Shown piece after piece: positions 53,862 to 62,525 of a DNA stretch of 64,000 bases; positions within the stretch are counted from its first letter, which is position 1; every line of letters starts with the position of its first letter. The stretch comes from Collinsella aerofaciens (lineage in GTDB: Bacteria > Actinomycetota > Coriobacteriia > Coriobacteriales > Coriobacteriaceae). The notes beneath the pieces are model-generated. The model made no database searches and was not told the origin of the DNA. It saw only the letters and a list, made by a program, of their open reading frames with translations. The stretch covers positions 1 through 64,000 of the forward strand of contig NZ_WWSY01000010.1 in NCBI RefSeq assembly GCF_009876115.1, in the 5' to 3' direction. The translations under genes were made by a program, and so were the position numbers.

Positions 53862-54947
53862 ATGAAGCCACGTAACATTGCCATCGCCTGCGGTGTCGCG
53901 GGGGTCGCGGTCGGCCTTGCCGCTGCCGCCGGTATCGTTTACCGCAAGCAAATCAAGTCCGCCGCGTCGCTCAAACGCTTGACCGATCATGCAGATGGCT
54001 ATGACCTGTACGCAATCGACATCGCCTACGACTACGATCTTGATCGCATCATCGCCGCTGGCGTGCGCGACGACCAGGCCTACATCGATGCCGTGGTGGC
54101 GCAGGTGCTGCCCGGTGTGCCGGCACATGTCCAGGCACCCCAGTTTGCCTGCAGCGCTTTTGTCGCCGTAGATGCCGAAGGCCGCGTGCGCACCGGTCGC
54201 AATTACGACTTTAAGGACGACACCTCGGCGCTGCTGGTGCGCAATCACCCACGAGGCGGCTATGCCTCCATCGGGTTTGCCGCCCTTAACAACCTGGGCG
54301 ATAACACTCCGCTTGACTCCGTCGCCGGACGCGCCGCCGCACTCATGGGCCCGTTTGCCCAGCTCGACGGTGTTAACGAATGCGGCGTGTCCATTGCCGT
54401 ACTCACCCTGGATTCCAAACCCTGTGACCAGGACACGCAGCGTCCCGTCATCAATACCTCGCTCGCCATCCGTCTGGTGCTCGACCGTGCCGCTACCACG
54501 CAGGAGGCCGTAGACCTGCTTTCCGCCTACGACATGCACGCCATGGCAGGACGCGATTACCACTTCTTTATCAACGACGCCGCCGGTGACGCGCACGTAG
54601 TAGAGTGGGATCCGCGCGATCCGGACCGCGCTTTCAAAGCGACTCCTGTACGCCAGGTTACGAACTTCTACGCCTGCTATGGCGACGAAGTGCTGCCCAA
54701 CCAAAAGAATGGCGAGCTGGGCCATGGTAAAGAGCGCGCCGTCGCAATCGCCGATGTCCTTGACGCCCATGTCGGTGCCCAGGACGAATCGATTGTCTGG
54801 GATGCCCTGCGCGCCGCAGCGCAAGAGCCCAATCCGGAAGACATCACCAGCAATACGCAATGGTCGGTCGTCTTTGACAATACCGAACCCGCCGCCGATA
54901 TTACGCTGCGCCGCCACTGGGGCGACGTCGACGCCTTCGTGTTGTAA
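53862..54947 (+). CDS. Membrane-anchored linear-amide C-N hydrolase (choloylglycine-hydrolase-like Ntn fold)
   Basis: 361 residues. The N-terminal helix (residues 6-25, IAIACGVAGVAVGLAAAAGI) is a membrane anchor. The Ntn domain begins near residue 100 with FACSAFVAVDAEGRVRTGRN, where the Cys would be the nucleophile. GRNYDFKDDTSALLVRNH and VNECGVSIAVL are family-like. Relatives include penicillin V acylase, bile salt hydrolases and acid ceramidase-like enzymes. True bile salt hydrolases begin with the Cys at position 2, so if this enzyme matures it must lose about 100 residues, as acyltransferase-type members do. Acyl-amide substrates are likely. GAGGAG precedes the ATG. Confidence 0.78.
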   Translation: MKPRNIAIACGVAGVAVGLAAAAGIVYRKQIKSAASLKRLTDHADGYDLYAIDIAYDYDLDRIIAAGVRDDQAYIDAVVAQVLPGVPAHVQAPQFACSAFVAVDAEGRVRTGRNYDFKDDTSALLVRNHPRGGYASIGFAALNNLGDNTPLDSVAGRAAALMGPFAQLDGVNECGVSIAVLTLDSKPCDQDTQRPVINTSLAIRLVLDRAATTQEAVDLLSAYDMHAMAGRDYHFFINDAAGDAHVVEWDPRDPDRAFKATPVRQVTNFYACYGDEVLPNQKNGELGHGKERAVAIADVLDAHVGAQDESIVWDALRAAAQEPNPEDITSNTQWSVVFDNTEPAADITLRRHWGDVDAFVL

Positions 54948-55016
54948 GGAGCCAGGCCCGTCGGTCTTACGCTCGCCTGACCTTGTTTACATTTCCATAC
55001 GCTTGAGCTAACACGT

Positions 55017-55049
55017 TTTACCCCCGTATCAACAGTGTGCGGGGGTAAA
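55017..55049 (+). terminator. Terminator of the Ntn-hydrolase gene
   Basis: A 10-bp perfect stem (TTTACCCCCG/CGGGGGTAAA) with a 13-base loop, followed by CTTAT. A TATAAC hexamer at 55063-55068 may be the -10 element of the next gene. Confidence 0.7.
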
Positions 55050-55087
55050 CTTATGCGCATGTTATAACTTGCCCGGAAGGATTCATC

Positions 55088-56167
55088 ATGCTTAGGATCG
55101 GTCTTCTTACCAGTGGCGGCGACTGCCAGGCACTCAACGCCACCATGCGCGGCATCGTCAAAACGCTTATGACCAATAGCGAAGAGCCTATCGAGATCTA
55201 TGGTTTTGAGGACGGCTACCAGGGCCTTATCTACAGCAGATTCCGCGTCATGACGCCCGCTGATTTTAGCGGCATCCTCACCCGCGGCGGCACCATCCTG
55301 GGCACGAGCCGTACGCCGTTCAAGCGCCTGGATGTTCCCGAGGCCGATGGCATCGAGAAGGTGCCGGCGATGGTCCACACCTATCATAAGCTGCAGCTCA
55401 ACTGCCTGTTTATGCTGGGCGGCAACGGATCCACCAAGACCGCCAACCGCCTGCGCGAAGAGGGCCTCAACGTTATCGCCCTGCCCAAGACCATCGATAA
55501 CGACACCTGGGGCACCGAGTTGACGTTTGGCTTTACGAGCGCCATCGACGTCGCCACCAAGTGCATCGACGACATCCACACCACCGCTTCGAGCCATGGG
55601 CGCGTGTTCGTCATCGAAATCATGGGCCACAAAGTTGGCTGGATCCCGCTGTACGCCGGCGTCGCGGGCGGTGCGGACGTCATCCTGATTCCCGAAATCC
55701 CCTACGACATGGATAACGTCATCAAGACCATCGAGTATCGCATGGAGACCGGCAGCCGCTTTACGATTGTAGTCGTCGCCGAGGGCGCCATCTCCAAGGA
55801 GGACGCGGCACTGTCCAAGAAGGAGTACAAGAAGAAGCTCGCCGAGCGCACGAGCCCGTCAATCGTGTACGACATCGCAAAGGAGATCGAAGCCAAGACT
55901 GGTCGCGAGACCCGCGTCGCCATCCCCGGTCACACGCAGCGCGGCGGCCAGCCCGACGCCCAGGACCGCATCTTTGCGACCCAGTGCGGCGTCGAGGCAG
56001 CGCTCGGCTGCCTACGCGGCGAGTTTGGCTACATGATTGCCCTGCGCGACGGCAAAATGTGCCACATGCCGCTCGAGGATGTCGCCGGCAAGCTCAAGTT
56101 TGTCGATCCCCAGAGCGATCTGGTGCGCGAGGCCAAGGCGTTGGGCATCAGCTTCGGCGACGAATAG
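55088..56167 (+). CDS. 6-phosphofructokinase (PfkA family)
   Basis: 359 residues. IGLLTSGGDCQALNATMRGI is the nucleotide-binding start, and GTSRTPF follows. LGGNGSTKTANRL has Gly at the position that separates ATP users (Gly) from pyrophosphate users (Asp), with Asn in place of the usual GGDGS Asp. PKTIDNDTWGTELTFGF has Lys where classical ATP enzymes have Gly. This Gly/Lys pair is known in actinomycete ATP enzymes. IEIMGHKVGWIPLYAG contains the catalytic region and GHTQRGGQPDAQDR the sugar-phosphate site. It catalyses the committed step of glycolysis; the phosphoryl donor is likely ATP but should be taken as open. Confidence 0.92.
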   Translation: MLRIGLLTSGGDCQALNATMRGIVKTLMTNSEEPIEIYGFEDGYQGLIYSRFRVMTPADFSGILTRGGTILGTSRTPFKRLDVPEADGIEKVPAMVHTYHKLQLNCLFMLGGNGSTKTANRLREEGLNVIALPKTIDNDTWGTELTFGFTSAIDVATKCIDDIHTTASSHGRVFVIEIMGHKVGWIPLYAGVAGGADVILIPEIPYDMDNVIKTIEYRMETGSRFTIVVVAEGAISKEDAALSKKEYKKKLAERTSPSIVYDIAKEIEAKTGRETRVAIPGHTQRGGQPDAQDRIFATQCGVEAALGCLRGEFGYMIALRDGKMCHMPLEDVAGKLKFVDPQSDLVREAKALGISFGDE

Positions 56168-56189
56168 CCTCGGTCGGAACCGCCCCATC

Positions 56190-56308
56190 GGAGCCCCAGG
56201 GCTTACCTCCCAAATCGTCCTCGGACATGTCAGGACCCCACCGTGCGCTTCGCGCGGCGGGGTCCTTCCGTCCTGCGGAAAGATTTGGGAGGTAAGCCCT
56301 GGGGCTCC
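56190..56308. repeat. Nested inverted repeat after pfk
   Basis: Outer arms 56190-56215 and 56283-56308 are perfect complements over 26 bp (begin GGAGCCCCAGGGC). Inside lies a second hairpin, AGGACCCC with GGGGTCCT, around the palindromic TGCGC-TTC-GCGCG. The nested layout is the same as in the 2363-2583 element. It probably also terminates pfk. Confidence 0.8.
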
Positions 56309-56370
56309 TGCGACAACTAGGGAGGCCGAGACTATTCGTCTTCTTGCTGCGGGTGCCTGGTCTGAAATTC

Positions 56371-56437
56371 AGTTGCGGTGAAATAGTTCCTGCTTAGCCC
56401 GCAAATGACTGAATCTAGGAATTATTCCACCGCAACT
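56371..56437. repeat. Palindrome upstream of the XRE gene (AGTTGCGGTG family)
   Basis: 21-bp arms with two mismatches that leave G-U pairs: AGTTGCGGTGAAATAGTTCC with AGGAATTATTCCACCGCAAC. The 25-base loop is unpaired. A copy with the same AGTTGCGGTG arm ends lies downstream of the gene at 57593-57661. The remaining bases up to 56622 include two GCTACCGGT sites but no gene. Confidence 0.75.
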
Positions 56438-56622
56438 TACTGAGTGGGGGCTCTTGGCTGCTACTTGCATTGACATTTACCCTAAAATGGCTGGTCGTTA
56501 GGGGTTGCTACCGGTAGTTGCGGTAGGGTTGGGACAGATTCTAACTAGAAATGGTGGTCGCTACCGGTTGTTCTCGGCATACTCGGCTCATTCGATTCGA
56601 CCATCAAACGAAAGGAACCACC

Positions 56623-57543
56623 ATGGATCTTGCGATGGCACAGCGCCTCGTCGATCGCCGTAAAGCTGCCGGGCTTTCTCAGGAGGCGCTTGCTGCCCAG
56701 CTGGGCGTAAGCCGCCAGGCTGTTAGTAAATGGGAGCGCAGCGAGTCCTCACCCGATACCGATAACCTCATTGCGCTCGCCGCGCTGTATGGCGTGTCGT
56801 TGGACGAGCTGCTATATGGGGAGGCGGCCAACGATGCCGACGACCTGGAGGACGGTAGCGCCGACACCGAGACGGCGGATGTGGCTGACGAGGCTGAGGA
56901 TTCTGCCGAGCACGCCGATTGCGGCGACAAACCTCTTGTCGATATTTCCCTCGCGCGTGGTATCCACGTCATTGATCCCAATAAAGGCGAGGAAGTCCAT
57001 GTTGGTTGGAGCGGCATCCATGTGACCAACGAGCGCAAGGGCGAAGAGGTGCATGTGGGGCCGGGCGGCGTGCATATCGATACGCTTGAGGACGATGGAT
57101 ATAGCGTGCGTACCAATGACGACGGCACCGTCACCATCGACGGCGAGACATTTTCCAGCTGGAAGGAAGCACACGACAAGCTCGACCATCATGGCAAGCA
57201 TTTCCACACCAAGGTCGGACGTGCATGGAACAAATTCCCCTTCCCCGCACTTGTCACTCTCGCCTATCTGGTGCTCGGCATTGTCTACGGCACATGGGGC
57301 ATGGGGCTTTTCCTCGTCTTTTTGGTTCCCATCTACTACGCGATTGGTGACTTTATCGATCGACGCCATTTGTCAAAGCTCACTGAATGTGTCTATCCGG
57401 CAGCCGCCATCGCTTGGTTCCTCTACATGTGGCTCTGTTTGGGACAGCCCCATCCTGCATGGATCATCCTCATCACGATTCCCATCGTAAAAGCACTCAT
57501 GCGTTGGTGCCGCAAACAATGGAAGTGCCGCAAACAGGCCTAA
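56623..57543 (+). CDS. XRE-family membrane regulator
   Basis: 306 residues. A helix-turn-helix of the Cro/CI type (about 5-60) has LSQEALAAQLGVSRQAVSKW, then LIALAALYGVSLDELLYGE. An acidic stretch (about 67-105) separates it from a repeated beta motif, GIHVIDPNKGEEVHVGW and GIHVTNERKGEEVHVGP (about 115-155). Two or three membrane helices (about 210-300) end the protein. Membrane-tethered XRE regulators of this shape are common near ABC exporters in Gram-positive bacteria and probably sense a surface or lipid signal. The ATG at 56623 follows AAAGGA. Confidence 0.82.
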   Translation: MDLAMAQRLVDRRKAAGLSQEALAAQLGVSRQAVSKWERSESSPDTDNLIALAALYGVSLDELLYGEAANDADDLEDGSADTETADVADEAEDSAEHADCGDKPLVDISLARGIHVIDPNKGEEVHVGWSGIHVTNERKGEEVHVGPGGVHIDTLEDDGYSVRTNDDGTVTIDGETFSSWKEAHDKLDHHGKHFHTKVGRAWNKFPFPALVTLAYLVLGIVYGTWGMGLFLVFLVPIYYAIGDFIDRRHLSKLTECVYPAAAIAWFLYMWLCLGQPHPAWIILITIPIVKALMRWCRKQWKCRKQA

Positions 57544-57592
57544 ACCGTCCCAACCAGCCAGCGCCACTCATCCGACACCGCCCGCCCTTTCC

Positions 57593-57661
57593 AAGTTGCG
57601 GTGATATAGGGACTGTTTTGAGGCTCCAAAGCGCCAAACAGTCCGTATATCACCGCAACTT
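57593..57661. repeat. Palindrome downstream of the XRE gene (AGTTGCGGTG family)
   Basis: 26-bp arms with one mismatch (AAGTTGCGGTGATATAGGGA with its complement) and a 17-base loop. It shares the arm ends AAGTTGCGGTGA with the palindrome at 56371-56437, so two related palindromes flank one gene. It also contains GGGACTGTTT. Confidence 0.78.
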
Positions 57662-57721
57662 ACAAACAACTGGGTCAGTTCCGGCACGGAGATTAGCATT
57701 GAGCTGACCGCGCGCCAAAAA

Positions 57722-57861
57722 GGGCCTATTTACTACGCTTAACTCGAGAGGGCCGACCATACCCGCCTTTTCCGAAAATTGGCAAGCTCTCTACCTGCGG
57801 TTTTAATTTCATAATCTTTGTCATGGTCGAGGGTGTGGTAGCAAACGTAGTAAATAGGCCC
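57722..57861. repeat. 140-bp element with 16-bp terminal inverted repeats
   Basis: Perfect terminal repeats GGGCCTATTTACTACG (57722-57737) and its complement (57846-57861). Inner parts also pair: GACCAT at 57754 with ATGGTC at 57823. The flanks CCAAAAA and ATTTTGTGG continue the symmetry imperfectly. It has no open frame. The form is that of a miniature inverted-repeat element or a large structured RNA. The rest of the 57544-58029 spacer shows no gene. Confidence 0.7.
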
Positions 57862-57951
57862 ATTTTGTGGCATACGACCCATTCAAGCCCAATCTCGAAG
57901 GCTAAAGAGAGCCTCTCATCCACGCTTGCGAGCAAAGCATAGCAAAGCAAC

Positions 57952-57983
57952 AAACGCCGGGTCGCCCGTAGGTGCCCGGCGTT
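57952..57983 (-). terminator. Terminator of the ABC exporter operon
   Basis: A 10-bp perfect stem (AAACGCCGGG/CCCGGCGTTT) followed on the minus strand by GTTGCTTTGC. It overlaps the end of palindrome R5. Confidence 0.7.
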
Positions 57984-58032
57984 TGCCCAGATAAAACCTG
58001 CCAAAATAAACCTGTCCCTTTTTGGCAGGTTA
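57981..58032 (-). repeat. Dispersed palindrome R5, starting at the FtsX-like gene stop
   Basis: Full copy on the minus strand, identical to R4 in arms and apex, beginning with the TAA stop of the permease (58030-58032). Ends with TTTTATCTGGGCAAAC, which is shared with the stem of the terminator at 57952-57983. Confidence 0.88.
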
Positions 58033-60795
58033 CTCGGCACTCTTGAGGGCACCGACCATGTCGATCTTGTTGAGGGTACGATTGGTGGCGAGGTTGACGA
58101 TAAACGTAAAGCCAAAGGAAAGCACCACGGCGAGCACGTAGCTCAGTGGCTCGACCTCAACGTCAAAGTACAGCGACGGCATCTGCAAAATGTAGGTAAA
58201 GCTCTCGGCCAGCAAGCCGCCCAGCGGCACGCCCAGCGCAGCGCCGATCGCCGTGAGGATCAACGTCTCCTTGTTGACGTAATGGTGCACCTCACCGCGA
58301 CGGAAGCCCAGCACCTTGATGGTCGCCAGCTCGCGTTCGCGCTCGGAGATGTTGGTGTTGGATAGCGTAAACACCACCACAAACGATAGGCACGCTGCCA
58401 TAAAGGTCACGAGCACCACGACAGAATTGATAATCGTAAAGTTCGCCTCATAGTTTTCCCAATGCTCGGCCGTACTCGAAATCGTAAGCCAACCGTCACT
58501 CTTAAGATTCTTGCTAAACGCAATCTGGTCGGCCGACGAGCCCTTAAGCAGCACAAAGATGCCGTTAAGACGCGCGCTTCGACCGAACACACGCTCATAG
58601 GTGCCCTGCGTCATATAAAGCGTGTTGCCCAGATAGTTGAGCGAAATGTCGCTGACTTTGACCTTGGCAACATTGAGCGACGAATCCTGGACGTGTGCCG
58701 TATCGCCCGGCTGAATCCCAAGCACCAGCTGTGAACTTTTGCTCAGATACACGTCTCCGTCACGCAAAGACAGCGGCTCTTTGGACTCATCCTCCAGGCG
58801 CACGTAATCGCCCAAGTCACCCGTACGGTCGTCGGGAATCACGATGAGCTGCACGGTCTCGCTCTTTCCGCCAAATGTAAAGGTGACGTTGTCGGTCATA
58901 ATCGGCAGCGTCGAAGCCACGGTCACGTTGGAATCATTGGCCGCGCTGCGCTCATCCAAAGCCGCGCACGTCTGCGAAAAATCGTCGGGATTGGCGACCG
59001 CCAGCAGGTCGTAGCGCGTGATATGCCCGTACTGTTTGGGCGATAGCGCCACCGACGTGTCGCGGATGCCCATACCGCAGATCACGAGCGCCGTGCAGCC
59101 GGCGATACCGAAGATGGTCATAAAGGCACGCTTTTTGTAGCGGAACAGGTTACGCGCCGCCACCTTGTTTAAGAAGCCCATGCGGCGCCAGATAAAGCCG
59201 ATGCGCTCAAGCAAGATGCGCGAGCCGGCGCGCGGGGCCTTGGGGCGCATGAGTGAGGCTGGGGTCTCGGCCATCTCGTGGCGGCAGGCGATAATCGTAG
59301 CGCCCACCACGCCCACGGCAAACAGCGCCACCGAGACGATCGAGGACACGATGTCGTACGAAAGCAACATCTGGGGCAGCGAGTACATGTCGTCGAACAC
59401 CGTAAACAGGAACAGCGGCAGGCCCACAAATCCGATGATGTTGCCGAGCACGCCGCCGATCAGACATGCCCACAGCGCATAGTCCACGTATTTGGACAGG
59501 ATGCGCTCGCGTGAATAGCCAAGCGCCTTGTACAGGCCAATGAGCGTGCGCTCCTCCTCCACCATGCGCGTGGCGGTGGTAAGGCTGATGAGCACGGCGA
59601 CGACAAAGAAGATAAATGGGAAAACTGTGGCGATGGCCTCGATCGAAGAACTGTCGCTCTCGACGCTCGAGTAGCTTGCGATGTTACCGCGGTCCTGGAT
59701 GTACCAAGTGCATTCGCCCAGATCGGAAAGCTCGGCGCGGGCATCGGCAAAATGCTGGTCAGCGGCGGCGCGGCGCTGGTCCAACTCGGCCTGAGCCTGG
59801 ACGCGCTCCTCGCTACCCTCGGCCATGCGATTGATGTTGCCCTGTTCAATCCCAAAGAGCATATTCGCCTCGCGCTCGGCCGTATCCAAGCTTGCCGGCG
59901 TGTCGACCGTCAGCTCCTGAGCGCGCGCCTTCTCACGCTCCTCGCGAATCTTCTCGATATTGCCCTTGACCTCATTGATCTTTGCCGCGTAGGCATCTGA
60001 ATAGGAGTTGAGGCTCTTGGCTCCCTCGACGATCACGTGGACCGCGGAGTAGGAAGAAGATGTTGCGGCATCCTCGCTCACATAGAACTTATAGTCCGCC
60101 GCCGAAGCAGCGCGAAAGGCGTTGACTGTCGAGTCGGAGCTCACATCAGTAGGATCGAGGACCTCGGCCGTAATGGTGTAATCGCCCGCGGCAAACTGAT
60201 CCTTGGCGCTTTGGTTGGACGAGCTCGCATCATTGGCGGCAAAACTCACGGTATCGCCGAGCTTTTTGCCCGAAGCCTTCAGGAACTTCGATGTCACCGC
60301 GACCTCATCGGCGCTCTCGGGCAAATCGCCGCTCACCAGCACCGGTTGATCGATATTCTCCTTGGAGAGACTTTGCACGACCACGCGCTCGCGCGTTGTG
60401 CCCACGGCGGTGTAGGCGGTCTCGGTGTAGATGCCCTCGACCGTCTCGACGCCGTCAACCTCTTGAATGGCCGCAAGATCGTCGCGCGTAAGGCCATAGG
60501 TCGACTGCACGTTAATGTCATAGACATTCTGCTGGTCAAAATAAGCGTCGACCGAATCGCACAAATCCTCGCAGCCCGCCTTAAGACCGCACATCACGCT
60601 CACGCCGAGCGCAGTGATGACCACAATAGACAAGAAGCGCTTAAGACTGCCTCGGATTGTGCGGTAGATGCCGCGGCGAAAAACCGTCGGCACCATATCG
60701 TTTGAGCTTTGAGCGGTACGGTAGGTCGCGAACTCCCGGTCGCGACCCGCGTGCTCCGTATCGTGGTTTTGGCTGTTTTGGCGGTCCTGATTCAT
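58030..60795 (-). CDS. FtsX/MacB-family ABC transporter permease
   Basis: 921 residues. One N-terminal helix (about 46-68, FLSIVVITALGVSVMCGL) is followed by a large extracytoplasmic part (about 70-400) with a coiled-coil stretch (KINEVKGNIEKIREEREKAR) and a second group of three helices (about 405-530). A second extracytoplasmic domain follows, and a third group of three helices (about 790-915) closes the protein. FtsX repeats appear twice: ATRMVEEERTLIGLYKALGY and SERERELATIKVLGFRRGEV. This is the layout of Gram-positive exporters that handle lipids, antimicrobial peptides or wall signals. The ATG at 60795 is preferred, but a GTG at 60807 overlaps the ATPase stop and is possible. Confidence 0.88.
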   Translation of the reverse strand: MNQDRQNSQNHDTEHAGRDREFATYRTAQSSNDMVPTVFRRGIYRTIRGSLKRFLSIVVITALGVSVMCGLKAGCEDLCDSVDAYFDQQNVYDINVQSTYGLTRDDLAAIQEVDGVETVEGIYTETAYTAVGTTRERVVVQSLSKENIDQPVLVSGDLPESADEVAVTSKFLKASGKKLGDTVSFAANDASSSNQSAKDQFAAGDYTITAEVLDPTDVSSDSTVNAFRAASAADYKFYVSEDAATSSSYSAVHVIVEGAKSLNSYSDAYAAKINEVKGNIEKIREEREKARAQELTVDTPASLDTAEREANMLFGIEQGNINRMAEGSEERVQAQAELDQRRAAADQHFADARAELSDLGECTWYIQDRGNIASYSSVESDSSSIEAIATVFPFIFFVVAVLISLTTATRMVEEERTLIGLYKALGYSRERILSKYVDYALWACLIGGVLGNIIGFVGLPLFLFTVFDDMYSLPQMLLSYDIVSSIVSVALFAVGVVGATIIACRHEMAETPASLMRPKAPRAGSRILLERIGFIWRRMGFLNKVAARNLFRYKKRAFMTIFGIAGCTALVICGMGIRDTSVALSPKQYGHITRYDLLAVANPDDFSQTCAALDERSAANDSNVTVASTLPIMTDNVTFTFGGKSETVQLIVIPDDRTGDLGDYVRLEDESKEPLSLRDGDVYLSKSSQLVLGIQPGDTAHVQDSSLNVAKVKVSDISLNYLGNTLYMTQGTYERVFGRSARLNGIFVLLKGSSADQIAFSKNLKSDGWLTISSTAEHWENYEANFTIINSVVVLVTFMAACLSFVVVFTLSNTNISERERELATIKVLGFRRGEVHHYVNKETLILTAIGAALGVPLGGLLAESFTYILQMPSLYFDVEVEPLSYVLAVVLSFGFTFIVNLATNRTLNKIDMVGALKSAE

Positions 60796-60800
60796 GGGCG

Positions 60801-61502
60801 CTACCACTCGATCGTCTCAATCGGCACGGGATTTTGCTGGACCGTCTCGCTCTCCACGCGGCCGCTCTTAAAGCGAATCAGGCGATCGGCCATGGGCGCC
60901 AGCGCGGAGTTGTGGGTGATGATAATGACCGTGATGCCTTGCTTGCGACAGGTGTCCTGCAGCAGCTGCAAAATCTGCTTGCCGGTTTTGTAGTCGAGTG
61001 CACCCGTGGGCTCGTCGCATAAAAGCAGCTTGGGGTTCTTGGCCAGTGCGCGGGCGATGGACACGCGCTGTTGCTCGCCGCCCGAAAGCTGCGCGGGGAA
61101 GTTGGCGAGGCGCTCGCCCAGGCCAACCTGGCGAAGCGTCTGTTCGGCATCGAGCGAATCGGGGCAAATCTGAGCTGCGAGCTCGACGTTTTCGAGCGCC
61201 GTCAAGTTGGGGACCAGATTGTAGAACTGGAAGACAAAGCCGACGTCGGCGCGGCGGTATTCCACGAGCTGCGCCTCATTGGCGGAGCTCACGTCGCGCC
61301 CGTCCACCGTCACGGTGCCGGAGGTCGCCGTATCCATACCGCCCAGGATGTTGAGCGCCGTGGTCTTGCCGGCACCCGAAGCACCCAGAATGATGGCGAG
61401 CTCGCCGCGCTCGACCGTAAAGCTCGCGCCGTCGAGCGCATGAATGCGGGCGTCACCCTCGCCGTATGCTTTGATGACGTCTTTGAATTCGATATAGGCC
61501 AT
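60801..61502 (-). CDS. ABC transporter ATPase (MacB/LolD type)
   Basis: 233 residues with Walker [15 protein letters not shown]-loop [13 protein letters not shown], signature [15 protein letters not shown], Walker [17 protein letters not shown] and H-loop IIITHN. The subfamily is that of FtsX-type exporters. The ATG at 61502 has only a weak ribosome-binding site (GGGAATTA). The gene is followed at once by the permease gene with a short overlap or gap. Confidence 0.95.
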   Translation of the reverse strand: MAYIEFKDVIKAYGEGDARIHALDGASFTVERGELAIILGASGAGKTTALNILGGMDTATSGTVTVDGRDVSSANEAQLVEYRRADVGFVFQFYNLVPNLTALENVELAAQICPDSLDAEQTLRQVGLGERLANFPAQLSGGEQQRVSIARALAKNPKLLLCDEPTGALDYKTGKQILQLLQDTCRKQGITVIIITHNSALAPMADRLIRFKSGRVESETVQQNPVPIETIEW

Positions 61503-61550
61503 CGATTAATTCCCATCTGGTCGGATAACTCTTTAGTATTACCCATTTCG

Positions 61551-61602
61551 CACCTACCAAAAAGGGACAGGTTAATTTTGGCAGGTTTTATATGGGGAAA
61601 CG
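61551..61602 (+). repeat. Dispersed palindrome R6, upstream of the ABC ATPase start
   Basis: On the plus strand: CCTACCAAAAAGGGACAGG, TTAA, TTTTGGCAGG, TTTTATATGGGG. One arm has a C-to-T difference giving an internal mismatch. No plus-strand gene ends here; the minus-strand ATPase starts 48 bases away. The space between this and 61700 holds no gene. Confidence 0.82.
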
Positions 61603-61703
61603 GTAGCTATAGATGAGGCGCCGGGGAGGCAGAGACATCATCGACGGGGTCAGACCGACCGCCAAACACAACGCACGCATCTCAATCTGTCAGCCAAATC
61701 ATT

Positions 61704-61717
61704 CGAACAGCTGTTCG
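61704..61717 (+). promoter_or_regulatory. Putative SOS (LexA) box
   Basis: CGAACAGCTGTTCG is a perfect 14-bp palindrome matching the arms of the Gram-positive LexA box CGAAC-N4-GTTCG. TATGAT -10-like hexamers at 61722 and 61727 follow, so the site would overlap the -35 region of the 61774 gene. Confidence 0.6.
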
Positions 61718-61773
61718 TTTCTATGATATGATTCCACTATCTGAGCAGGCCAATACGCAGAAAGGCAGCCAAC

Positions 61774-62412
61774 ATGGCGTTCGACTTTAAGAAGGAATGC
61801 AAGGAGCTCTACAAACCTGCAAGCAAGCCGAGTATCGTAACTGTCCCGCCTATGAGCTACGTAGCCGTTCGCGGAAAGGGCGACCCAAATACCGAAGGTG
61901 GCGAGTATCAAAACGCCCTGCCGCTGCTTTACGGCATCGCCTATACCGTCAAGATGTCGAAGAAAGGCTCAAGGAGTATCGAGGGCTATTTCGACTTTGT
62001 GGTACCGCCGCTCGAGGGTTTCTGGTGGCAAAACTCCCCGAGCGACGACATCGGTTATGTACGCAAAGACGATTTCAACTTCATCTCGTGCATCCGCCTG
62101 CCCGATTTCGTCACCCGAGATGACTTTGACTGGGCAGTCGCGGAAGCCACGACCAAAAAGAAACTGGACTTTTCCACCGTCGAGCTGCTTAAAGTTGACG
62201 AGGGTCTCTGCGTTCAATGAATGCATACCGGACCCTATGACAGCGAGCCGGCGACCGTAGACGCCATGCATGAATACACGACCGAGCAGGGCTATGTCCC
62301 CGACTTCTCAGACACCCGTTTACATCACGAAATCTATCTCTCCGATCCACGCAAATGTGCACCGGAGAAACTTAAGACCGTGGTTCGTCATCCTATCAAG
62401 CGCGCTGAATAG
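61774..62412 (+). pseudogene. GyrI-like domain gene with in-frame TGA
   Basis: The first part (148 codons, MAFDFKKECKELYKPASKP to VDEGLCVQ) ends in a TGA at 62218-62220. The same frame continues with MHTGPYDSEPATVDAMHEYT up to TAG at 62410-62412. Together they make about 212 residues, the usual length of GyrI-like (SbmC/AraC-effector-type) proteins, in which a residue such as Met or Cys would sit at the stop. So this is a nonsense mutation, a programmed readthrough, or two separate peptides (an ATG follows directly, TGAATG). SbmC-type relatives protect DNA gyrase and are SOS-induced, which fits the LexA-like box. AAAGG precedes the first ATG. Confidence 0.72.
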
Positions 62413-62525
62413 CGTGAGGCGTCATTTCACGCGCCAGGTTTTAAGCCAGCCAACCAGCCGCCTCCTAGGCCGTCCGGTAATAATCTTGGCGCGGCCCGTC
62501 GCATCTTATAAGTTTGTTTTGCTAA

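Noticed and set aside
53862..54947. Bile salt hydrolase proper
   Set aside because: The protein lacks the N-terminal Met-Cys and has a membrane anchor before the catalytic Cys; it is related in fold only.
62218..62220. Selenocysteine at the in-frame TGA
   Set aside because: No convincing SECIS-like hairpin directly after the TGA was seen, and the family has no known selenocysteine at this position. A nonsense change or readthrough is simpler.
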